Of a stretch of 64,000 nucleotides of DNA, positions 1 to 9,635 are shown in pieces. This stretch comes from Clostridium prolinivorans (GTDB taxonomy: Bacteria > Bacillota > Clostridia > Clostridiales > Clostridiaceae): positions 435,189 through 499,188 of the forward strand of contig NZ_RJWG01000001.1 of assembly GCF_004011155.1 (NCBI RefSeq), in the 5' to 3' direction. Every line of letters begins with the position of its first letter. The stretch's first letter is position 1. Made by a program: the position numbers and the translations under genes. The notes beneath the pieces were generated by a model. That model was not told where the DNA came from. It saw nothing but the letters and a program-made list of their open reading frames with translations, and did not search any database.

Positions 1-431
1 TTTGCAGAAGCTCCTTTACCTATAATTATATCAAGAGCGTTATCTTCCATAGCTGGATATAATATTTCTTCTACAGTTCTATTTAGTCTATGTATTTCAT
101 CTATAAATAAAACATCAAAATCACTTAAACTTGTAAGTATAGCTGCTAAATCACCAGCTCTTTCTATTGCAGGTCCTGATGTTATTTTTAAATTTCCAGT
201 CATTTCTTTTGCAATAATATTAGCAAGAGTAGTTTTTCCAAGCCCTGGAGGTCCATATAAAAGAACATGATCTAATGCTTCATTTCTTTTTTTAGCAGCT
301 TCAATAAATATATTAAGCTTTTCTTTTACCTTAGATTGCCCTATATATTCTTTAAGATTTTTAGGTCTTAGACTAAATTCTATATCTTTATCTTCTTCGG
401 TATTTAAGGAAGTAACAATTCTGTTTTCCAT
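1..431 (-). CDS. ruvB: Holliday junction branch migration DNA helicase RuvB (N-terminal part)
   Basis: RuvB is the AAA+ motor that drives branch migration of Holliday junctions together with RuvA. Only about 143 N-terminal residues lie in the window; the rest runs off the left edge. Visible are the Walker A motif GPPGLGKTT at about residues 60-68, the Walker B and following residues in [11 protein letters not shown] (about 105-115), and the typical opening with [13 protein letters not shown]. The ATG at 431 has a GGAGG-type ribosome binding site just upstream. It starts 10 bases after ruvA stops, so the two are co-transcribed. The family assignment is certain; the C-terminal winged-helix domain cannot be checked here. 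Confidence 0.97.
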   Translation of the reverse strand, partial: MENRIVTSLNTEEDKDIEFSLRPKNLKEYIGQSKVKEKLNIFIEAAKKRNEALDHVLLYGPPGLGKTTLANIIAKEMTGNLKITSGPAIERAGDLAAILTSLSDFDVLFIDEIHRLNRTVEEILYPAMEDNALDIIIGKGASA

Positions 432-441
432 AAAATCCTCC

Positions 442-1035
442 TTAATTCATTAAATATTTTAGGCTATTTTTAATAATATTTTCAATAGATTCTTCCTTAT
501 GTACCTTTTTTAAAGCTTGTTCTGCTTCTTTTTCAGAATATCCAAGTGCCAAAAGAGCTTCTAAAGCTTCTGATAAATTTTTATTTATACTTTCTTCTTC
601 ATAATTTTCTGATTCTTTAGAAATAGCATCATTTTTTTTGAGCTTATCTCTAAGCTCTAATATAATTCTTTGAGCTATTTTTTTACCTATCCCTGGAGCT
701 CTGGTAATAGTCTTTTCATCTCCAGTTAAAATTGCATATTTTAAGTTGTTTACATTGCTTATAGAAAGAAGAGATAAAGCTGCTTTTGCTCCTACTCCAT
801 TAATATTTAAAAGCATATTAAACATATCTAATTCATCTTTTGTTAAAAATCCATATAATCCAATAAAATCTTCTCTTATAATTTGATGAATAAAAAGTTT
901 AACAGTATCGTTTATTTTAGGCATGTTAGCAAGAGTATAACCTGATGTATGTATTTTATATCCTATACCATTATTTTCTATGACTATATAATCTTTATTA
1001 ACTCCTACAAACAATCCTTTTATATACTCGTACAT
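442..1035 (-). CDS. ruvA: Holliday junction branch migration protein RuvA
   Basis: RuvA binds the four-way junction and loads RuvB during recombinational repair. The protein has 197 residues, the usual length. The N-terminal OB-fold opens with MYEYIKG and a GIGYKI segment. Two helix-hairpin-helix motifs follow, [13 protein letters not shown] (about 78-90) and [12 protein letters not shown] (about 113-124). A flexible acidic linker leads to the C-terminal RuvB-binding domain with [17 protein letters not shown]. It is directly followed by ruvB. No ruvC gene lies immediately upstream here; a BofC-like gene occupies that place, similar to the bofC-ruvA-ruvB order of Bacillus. Confidence 0.98.
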   Translation of the reverse strand: MYEYIKGLFVGVNKDYIVIENNGIGYKIHTSGYTLANMPKINDTVKLFIHQIIREDFIGLYGFLTKDELDMFNMLLNINGVGAKAALSLLSISNVNNLKYAILTGDEKTITRAPGIGKKIAQRIILELRDKLKKNDAISKESENYEEESINKNLSEALEALLALGYSEKEAEQALKKVHKEESIENIIKNSLKYLMN

Positions 1036-1161
1036 TTTTACTCCCTTTCATAAAATCACTATATTTTATATTATGAATTGATTTTAAATTATAAATAAAT
1101 TAAAATTATATTTTATTTATAATTCATATATTACTTTATCACCTAATAATATTTTATTCAA

Positions 1162-1198
1162 TAAAAAACTTGGGGTTATGAAATAAATTCCCCAAGCT
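1162..1198 (-). terminator. Intrinsic terminator overlapping the end of the BofC-like gene
   Basis: On the minus strand the arms CTTGGGG (1190-1196) and CCCCAAG (1169-1175) pair around a 14-base loop and are followed by six T residues. The 5' arm and loop fall within the last codons of the BofC-like gene. The hairpin therefore separates that gene from ruvA, which should then have its own promoter in the AT-rich bases 1040-1160. Confidence 0.8.
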
Positions 1199-1736
1199 TT
1201 TCCTCTACCTCTTCTTTTGTTTTGAATTGAAAATCTTTTGATCCTTTTAATAACAATTTATGATCTTCTTCAGTAGGAACTTCTATACCTGTCTCTTCTT
1301 CAATTATAAGATTAGCATTTTCATCAGTTCTATATATTGCAAAACATTTATCTTTAACACCAAGAATATATTTATTAGGTGCATAACTATCAATAGTTTT
1401 AACTAATATTACTTCTTTAGAATTTATACTTTCTACATTGTACCCAAGTTTTTCAAGCTCTTCTTTATTTTTTCCCAAATATTTAGAGGCATCAATTTCT
1501 TTAACATCCATATCTCCACTTTTTTTATAGTAAGTTTTTAATGTTATTTTTGTATCAGGAGAAATAACATCACCTAATGTTATTTCTGAAGAATTATTTT
1601 CTGTTGTGTTTACTTCTTTTATTTCTATATTGTTATTATTAATTTTTTTCATACTTAAATTATAGCTTATCATAAATGTAACAATAGAAAAAGTAATAAA
1701 TAAAATTGCAATTAAAAAATATTTTCTTTTAAACAT
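1176..1736 (-). CDS. Membrane-anchored protein with BofC-like C-terminal domain
   Basis: This 186-residue protein has a short basic N-terminus and one membrane segment at about residues 6-26, so it should be anchored with its body outside the membrane. A low-complexity Asn/Glu linker follows. The C-terminal 110 residues, with YLGKNKEELEKLGY and a central beta-rich segment around KYILGVKDKCFAIYRT, resemble the C-terminal domain of BofC. BofC in Bacillus is a forespore-secreted inhibitor of SpoIVB signalling to pro-sigma-K. The place next to ruvA and ruvB matches the Bacillus bofC position. The domain call rests on resemblance and gene order and is moderately sure; a sporulation role is inference. 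Confidence 0.6.
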   Translation of the reverse strand: MFKRKYFLIAILFITFSIVTFMISYNLSMKKINNNNIEIKEVNTTENNSSEITLGDVISPDTKITLKTYYKKSGDMDVKEIDASKYLGKNKEELEKLGYNVESINSKEVILVKTIDSYAPNKYILGVKDKCFAIYRTDENANLIIEEETGIEVPTEEDHKLLLKGSKDFQFKTKEEVEEKLGEFIS

Positions 1737-1922
1737 AATATCCCTCCTTGCATAATATTATGTCCAAAAGAATATTTTTTTATACAATATTATACCATGA
1801 TTATCTAACAAAAACTATTTTTTTATTAGAATTGACCATTATATTTTGAAGTAAATCAATAATAAACATACTACTAATTGTGTAATAGAAATTTATTTAC
1901 AGCTTATTGTGGTTTAATTATA

Positions 1923-2138
1923 CTATATATTTTTAGCTTCTTCTAAAAGTGCTTCTATTTTAGGGGTGCATCTTCTCCCACAGCATGATCCAGATCCAGC
2001 ACCTGTTTTTGCCTGAACTTCTTTAAGTGTTTTAGCTCCACCATCTATTGCTTTTTTTATAGTAAGTTTTGAAATAGATTTACATAAACATACTTTAGTT
2101 AATTTATCTAATATTTCTTGATTTAAATTTTGTTCCAT
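1923..2138 (-). CDS. Bacterioferritin-associated ferredoxin-like [2Fe-2S]-binding protein
   Basis: A 71-residue protein of the BFD-like [2Fe-2S] type. Four candidate ligands are visible: C17 and C19 in VCLCKSIS, then C52 (or C53) and C57 in GSCCGRRCTP. The 32-residue spacing between the CxC and the second pair fits the family, whereas the second pair is a CxxxxC or CxxxC rather than the classic CxxC. Such stand-alone domains transfer electrons or act as cluster carriers for flavoenzymes or bacterioferritin. It stands alone between the BofC-like gene and rnpB, so its partner is not shown by context. The start ATG has an AAAGGA ribosome binding site. Confidence 0.8.
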   Translation of the reverse strand: MEQNLNQEILDKLTKVCLCKSISKLTIKKAIDGGAKTLKEVQAKTGAGSGSCCGRRCTPKIEALLEEAKNI

Positions 2139-2261
2139 ATATTATCATTCCTTTCAAAATTAAAAATTTCTATATAGTAACTTACATATCGTTCATATCG
2201 TTTTATTATATTATTTTTAAATAATAATTTTTATTATAATAATTATGCTAGCAGTTATTAG

Positions 2262-2291
2262 AAAAGCACCAGGCTATAACCTAGTGCTTTT
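2262..2291 (-). terminator. Intrinsic terminator downstream of rnpB
   Basis: On the minus strand AAAAGCACTAGG and CCTGGTGCTTTT form a 12-bp stem with one G-T pair around a 6-base loop. The stem itself ends in TTTT and continues with a T-rich stretch. It lies a few bases beyond the mature 3' end of the RNase P RNA. Confidence 0.85.
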
Positions 2292-2296
2292 CATAT

Positions 2297-2669
2297 GTTG
2301 AGCAAATCTATAAGCCGAGTTCTGTATTAAACAGTCATCTATCTAGGCTTATTGTTGCCAATAAGCTCAAGCGACATACCCGAAGGCGGAGCGGGCAACT
2401 CCTTCATCTTATTACAGATGATGCCTTCCTATTCAGTCTTGCTCCAGGTGGGGTTTACATAGCCGCAAAGTCGCCATTGCGCTGGTGAGCTCTTACCTCG
2501 CCTTTCCACCCTTACCAAAATAAAAATTTATTTTGGCGGTATATCTCTGTTGCACTTTCCTTAGAGTCGCCTCCACTGGGGGTTACCCAGCACCCTGCCC
2601 TATGGAGCTCGGACTTTCCTCTCCTTAATACTTATAAATATTAAGCAGCGACTGTCTGACTTACTCAAC
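2297..2669 (-). ncRNA. rnpB: RNase P RNA, bacterial class B type
   Basis: This is the catalytic RNA that trims the 5' leader of tRNA precursors. Reading the minus strand, the 5' part contains GAGGAAAGTCCGAGCTCC (the conserved CR-I region) followed by GGGCAGGGTGCTGGGTAA. The 3' end contains the conserved ACAGAACTCGGCTTAT. The ends GTTGAGTAAGTC and GATTTGCTCAAC pair as helix P1 and set the limits. Its length of about 373 nt fits. The overall arrangement suits the low-GC Gram-positive type B. A promoter lies just upstream and a terminator just downstream, so it is a single-gene unit. Confidence 0.95.
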
Positions 2670-2676
2670 AAATATA

Positions 2677-2705
2677 ATAATATCATAATAATTATTATAA
2701 AGCAA
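2677..2705 (-). promoter_or_regulatory. Sigma-A-type promoter of rnpB
   Basis: TTGCTT (2705-2700), a 17-bp spacer and TATTAT (2682-2677) lie so that transcription would begin at about 2669-2670. That is the first base of helix P1 of the RNase P RNA. The match in spacing and start site makes this likely, though the flanking DNA is all AT-rich. Confidence 0.6.
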
Positions 2706-2743
2706 ATATTATCTTATTCCAATTTTAGAAAATAGATTTAAAT

Positions 2744-3556
2744 TTAAATAAATTTATATGGCGATTTGCACATTTTTGAAATTATTACATTATTATCTGC
2801 ACCTATTTCTCTTATTTTTTCTTGTAATTTTTTAGCTGCTAATTTAAGTGCAGGCCATTCTGTTTCAAAATGACCTGCATCAATAATTCCAATGCCTTCT
2901 TCTAAATAATCACTAACATAATGATATGATGTATCACCAGTTATTATACAATCTGCTCCTAATTCTTTACATTTTTTAAAATAGCTTTCTCCGCTACCAT
3001 TTATTATAGCTATTTTATTAATAATCATATTTTCTTTACCAGCATATCTTAATTTTGAAATTTGAAGAAAATTTTTTATATTATTACAAAGCTCTTTTAA
3101 TGTAATAGTATTATTAAGTGTTATTATTCTACCTATTCCATATAAATCTTTATTCTCTTGTGATTTATCAATTTCTATTATTTCCCATTCGTTATAACCT
3201 AAAATTTCTGAAATTATATCATTTAATCCGCCTCTTACTTTATCTAAATTGGTATGACTAGAATATAAATTTATATCATTTTTAATTAATTTTATTATTT
3301 TTTTACCTTGTAATGTTTCTGTAGTGATAGATTGCGGTTTTATAAAAAGTAAAGGATGATGTGTAATTATTAAATTAGCTCCCAAATTTATAGCTTCATC
3401 TATAACTTCTAATGTACAATCTAAAGCTATTAATATTGAAGAAACTTCTGATTCTAAATCTCCAATCATAAATCCAACATTATCATAATCTTCCTTTAAA
3501 TTTAAAGGAACATGTTTTTCAATAATATTTTTTACATCTTTAACTTTAAGTACCAT
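2744..3556 (-). CDS. Nif3-like dinuclear metal centre hexameric protein (YqfO family)
   Basis: A 270-residue member of the Nif3/YqfO family, whose members form toroidal hexamers with a two-metal site. Some are reported to be linked to GTP cyclohydrolase I; the cellular role is not settled. Metal-site motifs are visible: ITHHPLLF (about residues 63-70), SSHTNLD (about 98-104) and near the C-terminus AGHFETEW. The insert found in Bacillus YqfO is absent, giving the short form. It starts 2 bases after trmK ends, and the same trmK-nif3 pair follows the sigma factor gene in Bacillus. The family is sure; the biochemical function is not. Confidence 0.93.
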   Translation of the reverse strand: MVLKVKDVKNIIEKHVPLNLKEDYDNVGFMIGDLESEVSSILIALDCTLEVIDEAINLGANLIITHHPLLFIKPQSITTETLQGKKIIKLIKNDINLYSSHTNLDKVRGGLNDIISEILGYNEWEIIEIDKSQENKDLYGIGRIITLNNTITLKELCNNIKNFLQISKLRYAGKENMIINKIAIINGSGESYFKKCKELGADCIITGDTSYHYVSDYLEEGIGIIDAGHFETEWPALKLAAKKLQEKIREIGADNNVIISKMCKSPYKFI

Positions 3557-3558
3557 AA

Positions 3559-4239
3559 TTAAATCAACTCTTTCAATCTATTAATTTTATTTATAATCTC
3601 TTTTCTTTTATTTTGTGCATTTTTTGTATCTTCATTTATATATTTTATTATGTTTAAATATTTTTCAATCTTATTTTTTATATACTCTTTCATTAAAGGA
3701 TGCTGTTTATATATTAAAGTTTTACTTATTTCATAATAAAAAGGATCTATATTTTGTATATTTTCCCCATATCTAATTTTAATTATTTCATAAAATTTAT
3801 CATCTTCTTTGCACAAATCTTCATCTATTATTTCATATCCTTTTACATATATATATTTTCTTAAAACTTCAGGATTTTGCATAGGCTGTACTATACAATA
3901 GTTTAATTTTTTAAATACATCAATATCTTTTTCAATTATATCTTGTATTAGGTTTCCTCCCATACCTGCAATAACAGCACACTGTACTTCATCAGGTTTT
4001 ATAACTGATAGTCCATCCCCTAAACGCAACTCTATTTTATCTTCCAAATTTTCTGATATTATATTCAATTTTGCTTTTTCTATAGGCCCTTTATTTATAT
4101 CAGCAGCTATTGCTCTTTCAGCTAAACCTTTTTTAATAAGATAAATTGGAATATATGCATGATCAGTACCTATATCAGCTATTATATTACATTTTTCTAT
4201 CATTGAAGTTATTTTTTTTAGTCTTATACCAAGTTCCAT
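3559..4239 (-). CDS. trmK: tRNA (adenine(22)-N(1))-methyltransferase TrmK
   Basis: TrmK methylates N1 of adenine 22 in the D-loop of tRNA, using S-adenosylmethionine. The protein has 226 residues, the normal length. The SAM-binding motif ADIGTDHAYIPIYL lies at about residues 20-33, the acidic loop AADINKGPI at about 45-53, and the catalytic-site segment AGMGGNLI at about 90-97. The C-terminal third is a Lys-rich predicted coiled coil, as in the family. It sits between the PH-domain membrane protein and the Nif3 gene. TrmK is next to the nif3-like gene downstream of the major sigma factor in many Firmicutes. Confidence 0.95.
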   Translation of the reverse strand: MELGIRLKKITSMIEKCNIIADIGTDHAYIPIYLIKKGLAERAIAADINKGPIEKAKLNIISENLEDKIELRLGDGLSVIKPDEVQCAVIAGMGGNLIQDIIEKDIDVFKKLNYCIVQPMQNPEVLRKYIYVKGYEIIDEDLCKEDDKFYEIIKIRYGENIQNIDPFYYEISKTLIYKQHPLMKEYIKNKIEKYLNIIKYINEDTKNAQNKRKEIINKINRLKELI

Positions 4240-4259
4240 AATCCCTCCAAAATTATATA

Positions 4260-5150
4260 TTAAATTGAAAAATTAAAAGTATAAAGAATTTTAATTTGTA
4301 TTAATAAAAGAATTAAAGATATTCCTAAAGATATATAAATAAATCTTTTAGAATATTTTTTATCATATTTAGCATAAAAATATGAAGCATAATACATACA
4401 AAATAGTATTGCCATGCTAAAAATTCCATACATCATCTGATTAAAAGCAAATTGCTTTCCTGTACCGTATTCTATAGCTATAAAATTAGAATTAAAGTTT
4501 AAAGGCATAGATTTTTTGAGCTTACCACTTAGATAAAGAATAAAAGGATTTAAGGTAAAAATTATAATTATTATACTATTTAAAATAAAAGGCATAATAA
4601 AAAATTTATCTTTATGTAAATTTATACCATTATTGGGCTTATATTCAAAATCAATAGGTTTAATATTGTAACTATTTAAAAATTTTTCAAAATCATCAAA
4701 TTCTTTAGGCGAAATAGCATAATTCCCTTTTTTAGTTTTTAAATAAAATACATTTTTATTTGAAGTTATAAATAAGTTTGTTATACCTATATTTTTTATA
4801 GCACACTTACCTATAGAAAAATTTTTCAATATAAATCCAGATAATTTTATTCCATTAATATTACCACTATGTTTTTTATATCCTTCAATTTCTTTTAAAC
4901 ATATTTTAATTTTTTTAAAAGGTTTAAATATATATACGTTTTCATAATCTGTGCCATATTTTAGATAAAACCATGTTATTATATAATATAATTGATATAT
5001 ACAGAAAACAAGTAAAAAAACTTTTAGTAAATTTGAAAATATATATGAATTTAATACTATGATTCCAAAATTCACTAAAATTATAGTAGCAATAGTGATA
5101 CTAATTATATGATAAATATCTTTCCCTTTTAATGGTTTATAAATTATCAT
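4260..5150 (-). CDS. Predicted membrane protein with bacterial PH-like domain; function unknown
   Basis: I do not recognise a named gene. The 296-residue protein has two membrane segments near the N-terminus (about residues 15-35 and 41-62) and a soluble stretch of about 110 residues. Three further membrane segments follow in the C-terminal third. The soluble part has the features of a bacterial PH-like domain: a GFILKNFSIGKC turn, a strand-rich FYLKTKKGNYAISP and the closing helix FDDFEKFLNSY. It lies between rpoD and trmK, a place that in Bacillus holds cytochrome cccA. It is 20 bases from trmK, so the two are probably co-transcribed. A role in envelope sensing or lipid binding would be guesswork. 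Confidence 0.7.
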   Translation of the reverse strand: MIIYKPLKGKDIYHIISITIATIILVNFGIIVLNSYIFSNLLKVFLLVFCIYQLYYIITWFYLKYGTDYENVYIFKPFKKIKICLKEIEGYKKHSGNINGIKLSGFILKNFSIGKCAIKNIGITNLFITSNKNVFYLKTKKGNYAISPKEFDDFEKFLNSYNIKPIDFEYKPNNGINLHKDKFFIMPFILNSIIIIIFTLNPFILYLSGKLKKSMPLNFNSNFIAIEYGTGKQFAFNQMMYGIFSMAILFCMYYASYFYAKYDKKYSKRFIYISLGISLILLLIQIKILYTFNFSI

Positions 5151-5264
5151 ATTTTCACCTCTTTATAATTAATTAAACCATATATATTTTAGCATAAATA
5201 TTTTATAATAAAAAGTATAAATAAATCAAATATAGAATGTAAATTTATATTTATATTAAAATTT

Positions 5265-5310
5265 ATGCTTTTAAAATATTGCTTTGTATATAACAATATT
5301 TTAAAAGCAT
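5265..5310 (-). terminator. Long hairpin after rpoD
   Basis: A perfect 17-bp inverted repeat, 5265-5281 pairing with 5294-5310 around a 12-base loop, lies about 70 bases beyond the rpoD stop. On the minus strand it is followed by an A/T-rich stretch with only a weak T run. Termination is likely but may be leaky, allowing some read-through into the downstream genes. Confidence 0.6.
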
Positions 5311-5379
5311 TATAAAAAACATTTATAAGTTTATCTATTTATATTAATTTTTATTTATATTTAACTTTAAATATTATAT

Positions 5380-6444
5380 TTAGTCTAAATAATCCTTTAA
5401 TTTTTTGCTCCTGCTTGGATGTCTTAACTTTCTAAGAGCTTTTGCTTCAATCTGTCTTATTCTTTCTCTTGTAACATTAAATTCTTTTCCTACCTCTTCA
5501 AGAGTTCTAGCTCTTCCATCATCTAAACCAAATCTAAGTCTTAACACCTTTTCTTCTCTAGGAGTTAGTGTATCTAGTACATTTATTAACTGTTCTTTTA
5601 GCATAGTAAATGCTGCTGCTTCTGCTGGTGCTGGTGCTTCATCATCAGGAATAAAATCTCCTAAATGACTATCTTCTTCTTCACCTATTGGGGTTTCAAG
5701 GGAAACAGGTTCTTGTGCTATTTTCATTATTTCTCTTACTTTATCAACAGGCATATCCATTTTTTCAGCTATTTCCTCTGGGAGAGGTTCTCTTCCTAAA
5801 TCCTGTAGAAGCTGTCTTGAAACTCTTATTAATTTATTTATAGTTTCTACCATATGAACTGGAATTCTTATTGTTCTAGCTTGATCTGCAATAGCTCTAG
5901 TTATAGCCTGCCTTATCCACCAAGTTGCATAAGTACTAAATTTAAAGCCTTTTCTATAGTCAAACTTTTCTACAGCTTTAATAAGTCCTAGATTTCCTTC
6001 TTGTATAAGATCTAAAAATAACATCCCTCTTCCTACATATCTTTTTGCAATACTTACAACTAATCTTAAATTAGCCTCTGCTAATTTCTTTTTTGCAGCT
6101 TGATCTCCTGCTTCTATTCTATTAGCAAGTTCAATTTCTTCTTCTGGGGTTAAAAGAGGAACCTTACCAATTTCTTTTAAATACATCCTAACTGGATCAT
6201 CAATAGCTATTCCTTCTGGTATAGATAAATCTAAGTCTTCTTCTGGTACTTCAATATCTTGTATATCTCCTATAACATCTATACCCATACTCTCTAATAC
6301 TTCATATATTTTTTCAATTTGTTCTGGACTTAAATCTATTTCATCTAATTCATCCATTATTTCCTTATAAGTTAAAGTACCATTTTTTTTGCCTTTTTCA
6401 ATAAGTTTTTTAACCAATTGCATTTTGGCATTTTTATCTTTCAT
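5380..6444 (-). CDS. rpoD: RNA polymerase primary sigma factor (sigma-A / RpoD)
   Basis: This is the housekeeping sigma factor. From the ATG at 6444, which follows AAAGGAGGCAACAAT, it has 354 residues; an ATG 6 codons upstream overlaps the ribosome binding site and is unlikely. The domains are the acidic N-terminal region 1.1, region 1.2 around [12 protein letters not shown], and regions 2.1-2.4 with [20 protein letters not shown] and [11 protein letters not shown]. Region 3 follows, then region 4 with [15 protein letters not shown] and the helix-turn-helix [20 protein letters not shown]. It follows dnaG by a few bases, the classic macromolecular synthesis operon. Its recognition helices imply TTGACA/TATAAT promoters like those annotated here. 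Confidence 0.99.
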   Translation of the reverse strand: MKDKNAKMQLVKKLIEKGKKNGTLTYKEIMDELDEIDLSPEQIEKIYEVLESMGIDVIGDIQDIEVPEEDLDLSIPEGIAIDDPVRMYLKEIGKVPLLTPEEEIELANRIEAGDQAAKKKLAEANLRLVVSIAKRYVGRGMLFLDLIQEGNLGLIKAVEKFDYRKGFKFSTYATWWIRQAITRAIADQARTIRIPVHMVETINKLIRVSRQLLQDLGREPLPEEIAEKMDMPVDKVREIMKIAQEPVSLETPIGEEEDSHLGDFIPDDEAPAPAEAAAFTMLKEQLINVLDTLTPREEKVLRLRFGLDDGRARTLEEVGKEFNVTRERIRQIEAKALRKLRHPSRSKKLKDYLD

Positions 6445-6467
6445 ATTGTTGCCTCCTTTCATAACGC

Positions 6468-8240
6468 TTATAGACTAGAAATTTTTTCTTGTATATTAGC
6501 TAATTCTTGTGTTAATTTTAATGAATCTTCTAATTGACCGTTTTTTTCAAATTCTTTTATTTTATTTTTTATATAAATGACTTTTTGTTCTAGCCTATAT
6601 TTTTCTATTTCTTTAAAACAATCATCTATAAATTTTGTAACACCATCTTCTTCATATTTTAAGTCAATTTGTAACAGATTTATCCATTCTTTAGAACTTT
6701 CTATATCATTACACATTAATTCTATATGTTTTTCTCTTTCATTTATATCTAAGTTTATATATTCTTTTATAAGTTCATATATCTTTTTATGACTTTCTAA
6801 AACCAAATAATCTTTAGAATAATTTTGTTCTACATAGTCATATACAGTGTTATTTATATGCATAAATTTTAAAATACTTCTTTCAGCCTTAATATAAGAA
6901 GGTTCTCGGTATAATTTATATCCAAAATTATAATCACTATTCATATTTAAAAATTTATTTGTATTATTTTGCATTTCTTTATTTAATAAATCATATATTG
7001 ATTGTTCTTTTATACCTATAGTTTCTGATATTTTTTTTATATATATTTCCTTTTCTAACGGATTTAAATCTTCAATAATTAATGCTACATTCTTAATATA
7101 TTTTGATAGCATATTAGGATCATTAAAATCTATATCTTCCCCAATTTTTTTTATTTTATAATCAATTAAAGGAATTGCATTATCAATAAGATTTAAAAAA
7201 GCTTCGCTGCCATTAGTTCTTATAAATTCGTCAGGATCTTTGCCCTTAGGTACTGTTAAAACTTTAATATCAAAGTCTTCATTTTTTAATATATCAAGGC
7301 CTCTTAACGTTGCCTTTTGTCCTGCTAAATCAGCATCATAAGCGATTATTATTTTATTGGCATATCTTTTTAATAACTTAGCTTGATTTGAAGTAAGTGC
7401 AGTTCCTAAAGAAGCAACAACATTAGTTATTCCATATTGATGCAAAGATATACAGTCCATATATCCTTCTACTATTATAATCATTTTATTTTTTAAATTT
7501 TTTATAGCAAAATTTAAACCAAAAAGATTAGTTCCTTTTTTAAATATAGCTGTTTCAGGTGAATTAAGATATTTAGGCTTTGAATCGTCTAGCACTCTTC
7601 CACCAAACCCAATAACGTTTCCCTTATAATCAAACACTGGAAATATAACTCTATTTCTAAATCTATCATAAAAAGTTCCTTTTTCACTTTTTATGATAAG
7701 TCCAGCATTAAGCATATCTAATTCACTATAACCCTTATGTTTTAAAAATTTTAATAAATTATCCCACCCATCTGGTGCATATCCTAATCCAAATTTTTTT
7801 ATAGTTGCATTAGATATTCCTCTGTTTAGAAAATAAGACACAGCATTTTTATTTCTTTTTAGCTGTGTAAAAAAATATCTGGCAGCATCGATATTAATTT
7901 TATATAATTTTTCATTTATATCTTTATTTCTTATTGTTGAATAATTTTCAGCTTTTATTTCAATATTTGCTCTTTCTGCTAAATATTTAACTGCCTCAAT
8001 AAAATCTAAATTTTTATATTTCATTATAAAAGTAATTACATTGCCTCCTTCACCACATCCAAAACATCTAAATATTTGTTTTTCTTGTGATACACTAAAA
8101 GAAGGAGTCTTTTCATTATGGAATGGACAAAGTCCTATATAATTTTTACCAGATCTTCTTAATTTTACATTTTCTGATATAATATCAACTATATCATTGC
8201 TGTCTTTTACTTTTTGGATGATTTCTTCTGATATTATCAA
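6468..8240 (-). CDS. dnaG: DNA primase
   Basis: DnaG makes the RNA primers for chromosome replication. The protein has 590 residues. The N-terminal zinc domain has [13 protein letters not shown] and [11 protein letters not shown] (ligands C-x2-H and C-x2-C, about residues 38-63). The catalytic core holds the toprim acidic motifs EGYMDCIS (about 258-265) and [10 protein letters not shown] (about 300-309). The C-terminal region, which contacts the DnaB-type helicase, is divergent and Asn/Lys rich. It lies between dgt and rpoD. Its stop is 23 bases before the rpoD start, which indicates coupled expression. Confidence 0.98.
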   Translation of the reverse strand: MIISEEIIQKVKDSNDIVDIISENVKLRRSGKNYIGLCPFHNEKTPSFSVSQEKQIFRCFGCGEGGNVITFIMKYKNLDFIEAVKYLAERANIEIKAENYSTIRNKDINEKLYKINIDAARYFFTQLKRNKNAVSYFLNRGISNATIKKFGLGYAPDGWDNLLKFLKHKGYSELDMLNAGLIIKSEKGTFYDRFRNRVIFPVFDYKGNVIGFGGRVLDDSKPKYLNSPETAIFKKGTNLFGLNFAIKNLKNKMIIIVEGYMDCISLHQYGITNVVASLGTALTSNQAKLLKRYANKIIIAYDADLAGQKATLRGLDILKNEDFDIKVLTVPKGKDPDEFIRTNGSEAFLNLIDNAIPLIDYKIKKIGEDIDFNDPNMLSKYIKNVALIIEDLNPLEKEIYIKKISETIGIKEQSIYDLLNKEMQNNTNKFLNMNSDYNFGYKLYREPSYIKAERSILKFMHINNTVYDYVEQNYSKDYLVLESHKKIYELIKEYINLDINEREKHIELMCNDIESSKEWINLLQIDLKYEEDGVTKFIDDCFKEIEKYRLEQKVIYIKNKIKEFEKNGQLEDSLKLTQELANIQEKISSL

Positions 8241-8436
8241 TGAAACCCTCCTAACTATTTTTTATTTTTCACGCTAAGTTCTATTATATTCGACATAAAT
8301 TCCTATATTCCTTCTAAAAAAAATAAATATTTTTTTATTTATGTCTTTTATATAATTTTAATTAATAAATTAATAATTTTTTTGCCAGACAAATAATATT
8401 GTACCCATAATATAGAAATAATTATTCCTTAAATTT

Positions 8437-9465
8437 TTAATAAATTACAAACTTTGGTACATAAATACTATTAAATAAATATAAACAATAATCATCACTC
8501 ATACCTGATATATAGTCACCAACTCCTTGATATAAGCCTTCTTTTTGAGAAATTTCTTTATATATATTAGGCATTTTTTCTGGATATTTAAAAAAATAAT
8601 TAAAAACTTGTTCTAATACAAATTTTGCTTTTTCTCTCTCTGCTTTTAAAAAATCTCCTTTATATATTTCTTCAAACATAAAAGTTCTTAAATTGTTTAA
8701 TGCACTTCCTACTTCTTTGCTTAAAGAAACTTCTATATTATTATTTCGTATATTTTCAATGGTAGTATATATACAATCTTTAACTAAAGTATCAATTCTT
8801 TTTCCATGATTATTACCAAGCACTTTAGTAATTTCACTAGGAAGATTACTTTCTTTCAATATTCCAGCTCTTATAGAATCATCAATGTCATGATTAACAT
8901 AAGCTATTTTATCACTATATTTTACTACTTGACCTTCTAAAGTAAATGCTTTTTTTGATGATTTTGAAAATCCACTGTGATAAAGTATTCCATCTAATAC
9001 TTCTTCAGTGAGATTTAAGCCCCTTCCATCTCTTTCTATTTTCGTAAGCACTCTAATACTATTTTCATTATGTTTAAATCCTTGAGGTAATAATTTATTT
9101 AAAACATCTTCCCCATTATGTGCAAAAGCTACATGGCCTATATCATGACCTAATGCAATAGCTTCTATAAGATCTTCATTTAATCCTATACCTTTACCTA
9201 TAGTTTTAGCTATTTGTGCAACTTCTAAAGTATGTGTCAATCTTGTTCTATAATGATCTCCAGATGTTTTTATATAAACTTGAGTTTTGTGTTTAAGTCT
9301 TCGAAAAGATTTACTGTGAATTATTCTATCTCTATCTATCATAAAAGAAGTTCTAGTTTCATCTTCATTTTCTTTTTTCATTCTTCCTCTTGATTTACTT
9401 GAAAAAGCTGCTTGTGGTATAAGTATAAGTTTTTCATTTTGCTCTATTTTTTCTCTTATTTTCAT
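8437..9465 (-). CDS. Deoxyguanosinetriphosphate triphosphohydrolase-like HD protein
   Basis: A metal-dependent HD-superfamily enzyme of the dGTPase-like group, which hydrolyses dNTPs to nucleosides and triphosphate. From the ATG at 9465, with GAGGTGA 8 bases upstream, it has 342 residues; a GTG at 9477 lies inside the ribosome binding site. The N-terminal RGR segment and [20 protein letters not shown] are family hallmarks. The HD ligands are H in [12 protein letters not shown] (about residue 78) and HD in [14 protein letters not shown] conserved YHSGF follows. It is placed upstream of dnaG as in many clostridia. Substrate preference among dNTPs cannot be read from the sequence. Confidence 0.9.
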   Translation of the reverse strand: MKIREKIEQNEKLILIPQAAFSSKSRGRMKKENEDETRTSFMIDRDRIIHSKSFRRLKHKTQVYIKTSGDHYRTRLTHTLEVAQIAKTIGKGIGLNEDLIEAIALGHDIGHVAFAHNGEDVLNKLLPQGFKHNENSIRVLTKIERDGRGLNLTEEVLDGILYHSGFSKSSKKAFTLEGQVVKYSDKIAYVNHDIDDSIRAGILKESNLPSEITKVLGNNHGKRIDTLVKDCIYTTIENIRNNNIEVSLSKEVGSALNNLRTFMFEEIYKGDFLKAEREKAKFVLEQVFNYFFKYPEKMPNIYKEISQKEGLYQGVGDYISGMSDDYCLYLFNSIYVPKFVIY

Positions 9466-9583
9466 AGTGAAACTCACCTCTATAAATTATTTCTATATTT
9501 TTATCAAAAACCCTTTTTATTTATATAAATTTCAAAAAAATCAAATAAAGATTTTATAAATGAATTAATATAATAAGTATATT

Positions 9584-9611
9584 ACATTAATTTTTTTAAT
9601 ATCATATAATA
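9584..9611 (+). promoter_or_regulatory. Candidate sigma-K promoter of the cotS-like gene
   Basis: AC at 9584-9585, 17 bases, then CATATAATA at 9603-9611 fits the sigma-K consensus (AC at -35 and CATAnnnTA at -10). Transcription would start at about 9617, shortly before the AAGGAG at 9623. The motif is short, so chance matches are common in AT-rich DNA. The fit with a spore-coat gene raises the likelihood. Confidence 0.45.
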
Positions 9612-9635
9612 AGATTGCTGTTAAGGAGTGTTTTT

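Noticed and set aside
2138-2155. ATGATAAT-like bases before the [2Fe-2S] gene as a Fur or iron box
   Set aside because: Only a short half-site is present and it overlaps the ribosome binding site; such matches are frequent in AT-rich DNA.
5405-5668. Plus-strand 87-codon frame opposite rpoD
   Set aside because: It lies fully within the rpoD coding region in antisense, has no ribosome binding site and no recognisable domain.
6577-6792. Plus-strand frame opposite dnaG rich in Ser, Phe and Ile
   Set aside because: Composition is that of antisense translation of an AT-rich gene; the dnaG frame is clearly the real one.
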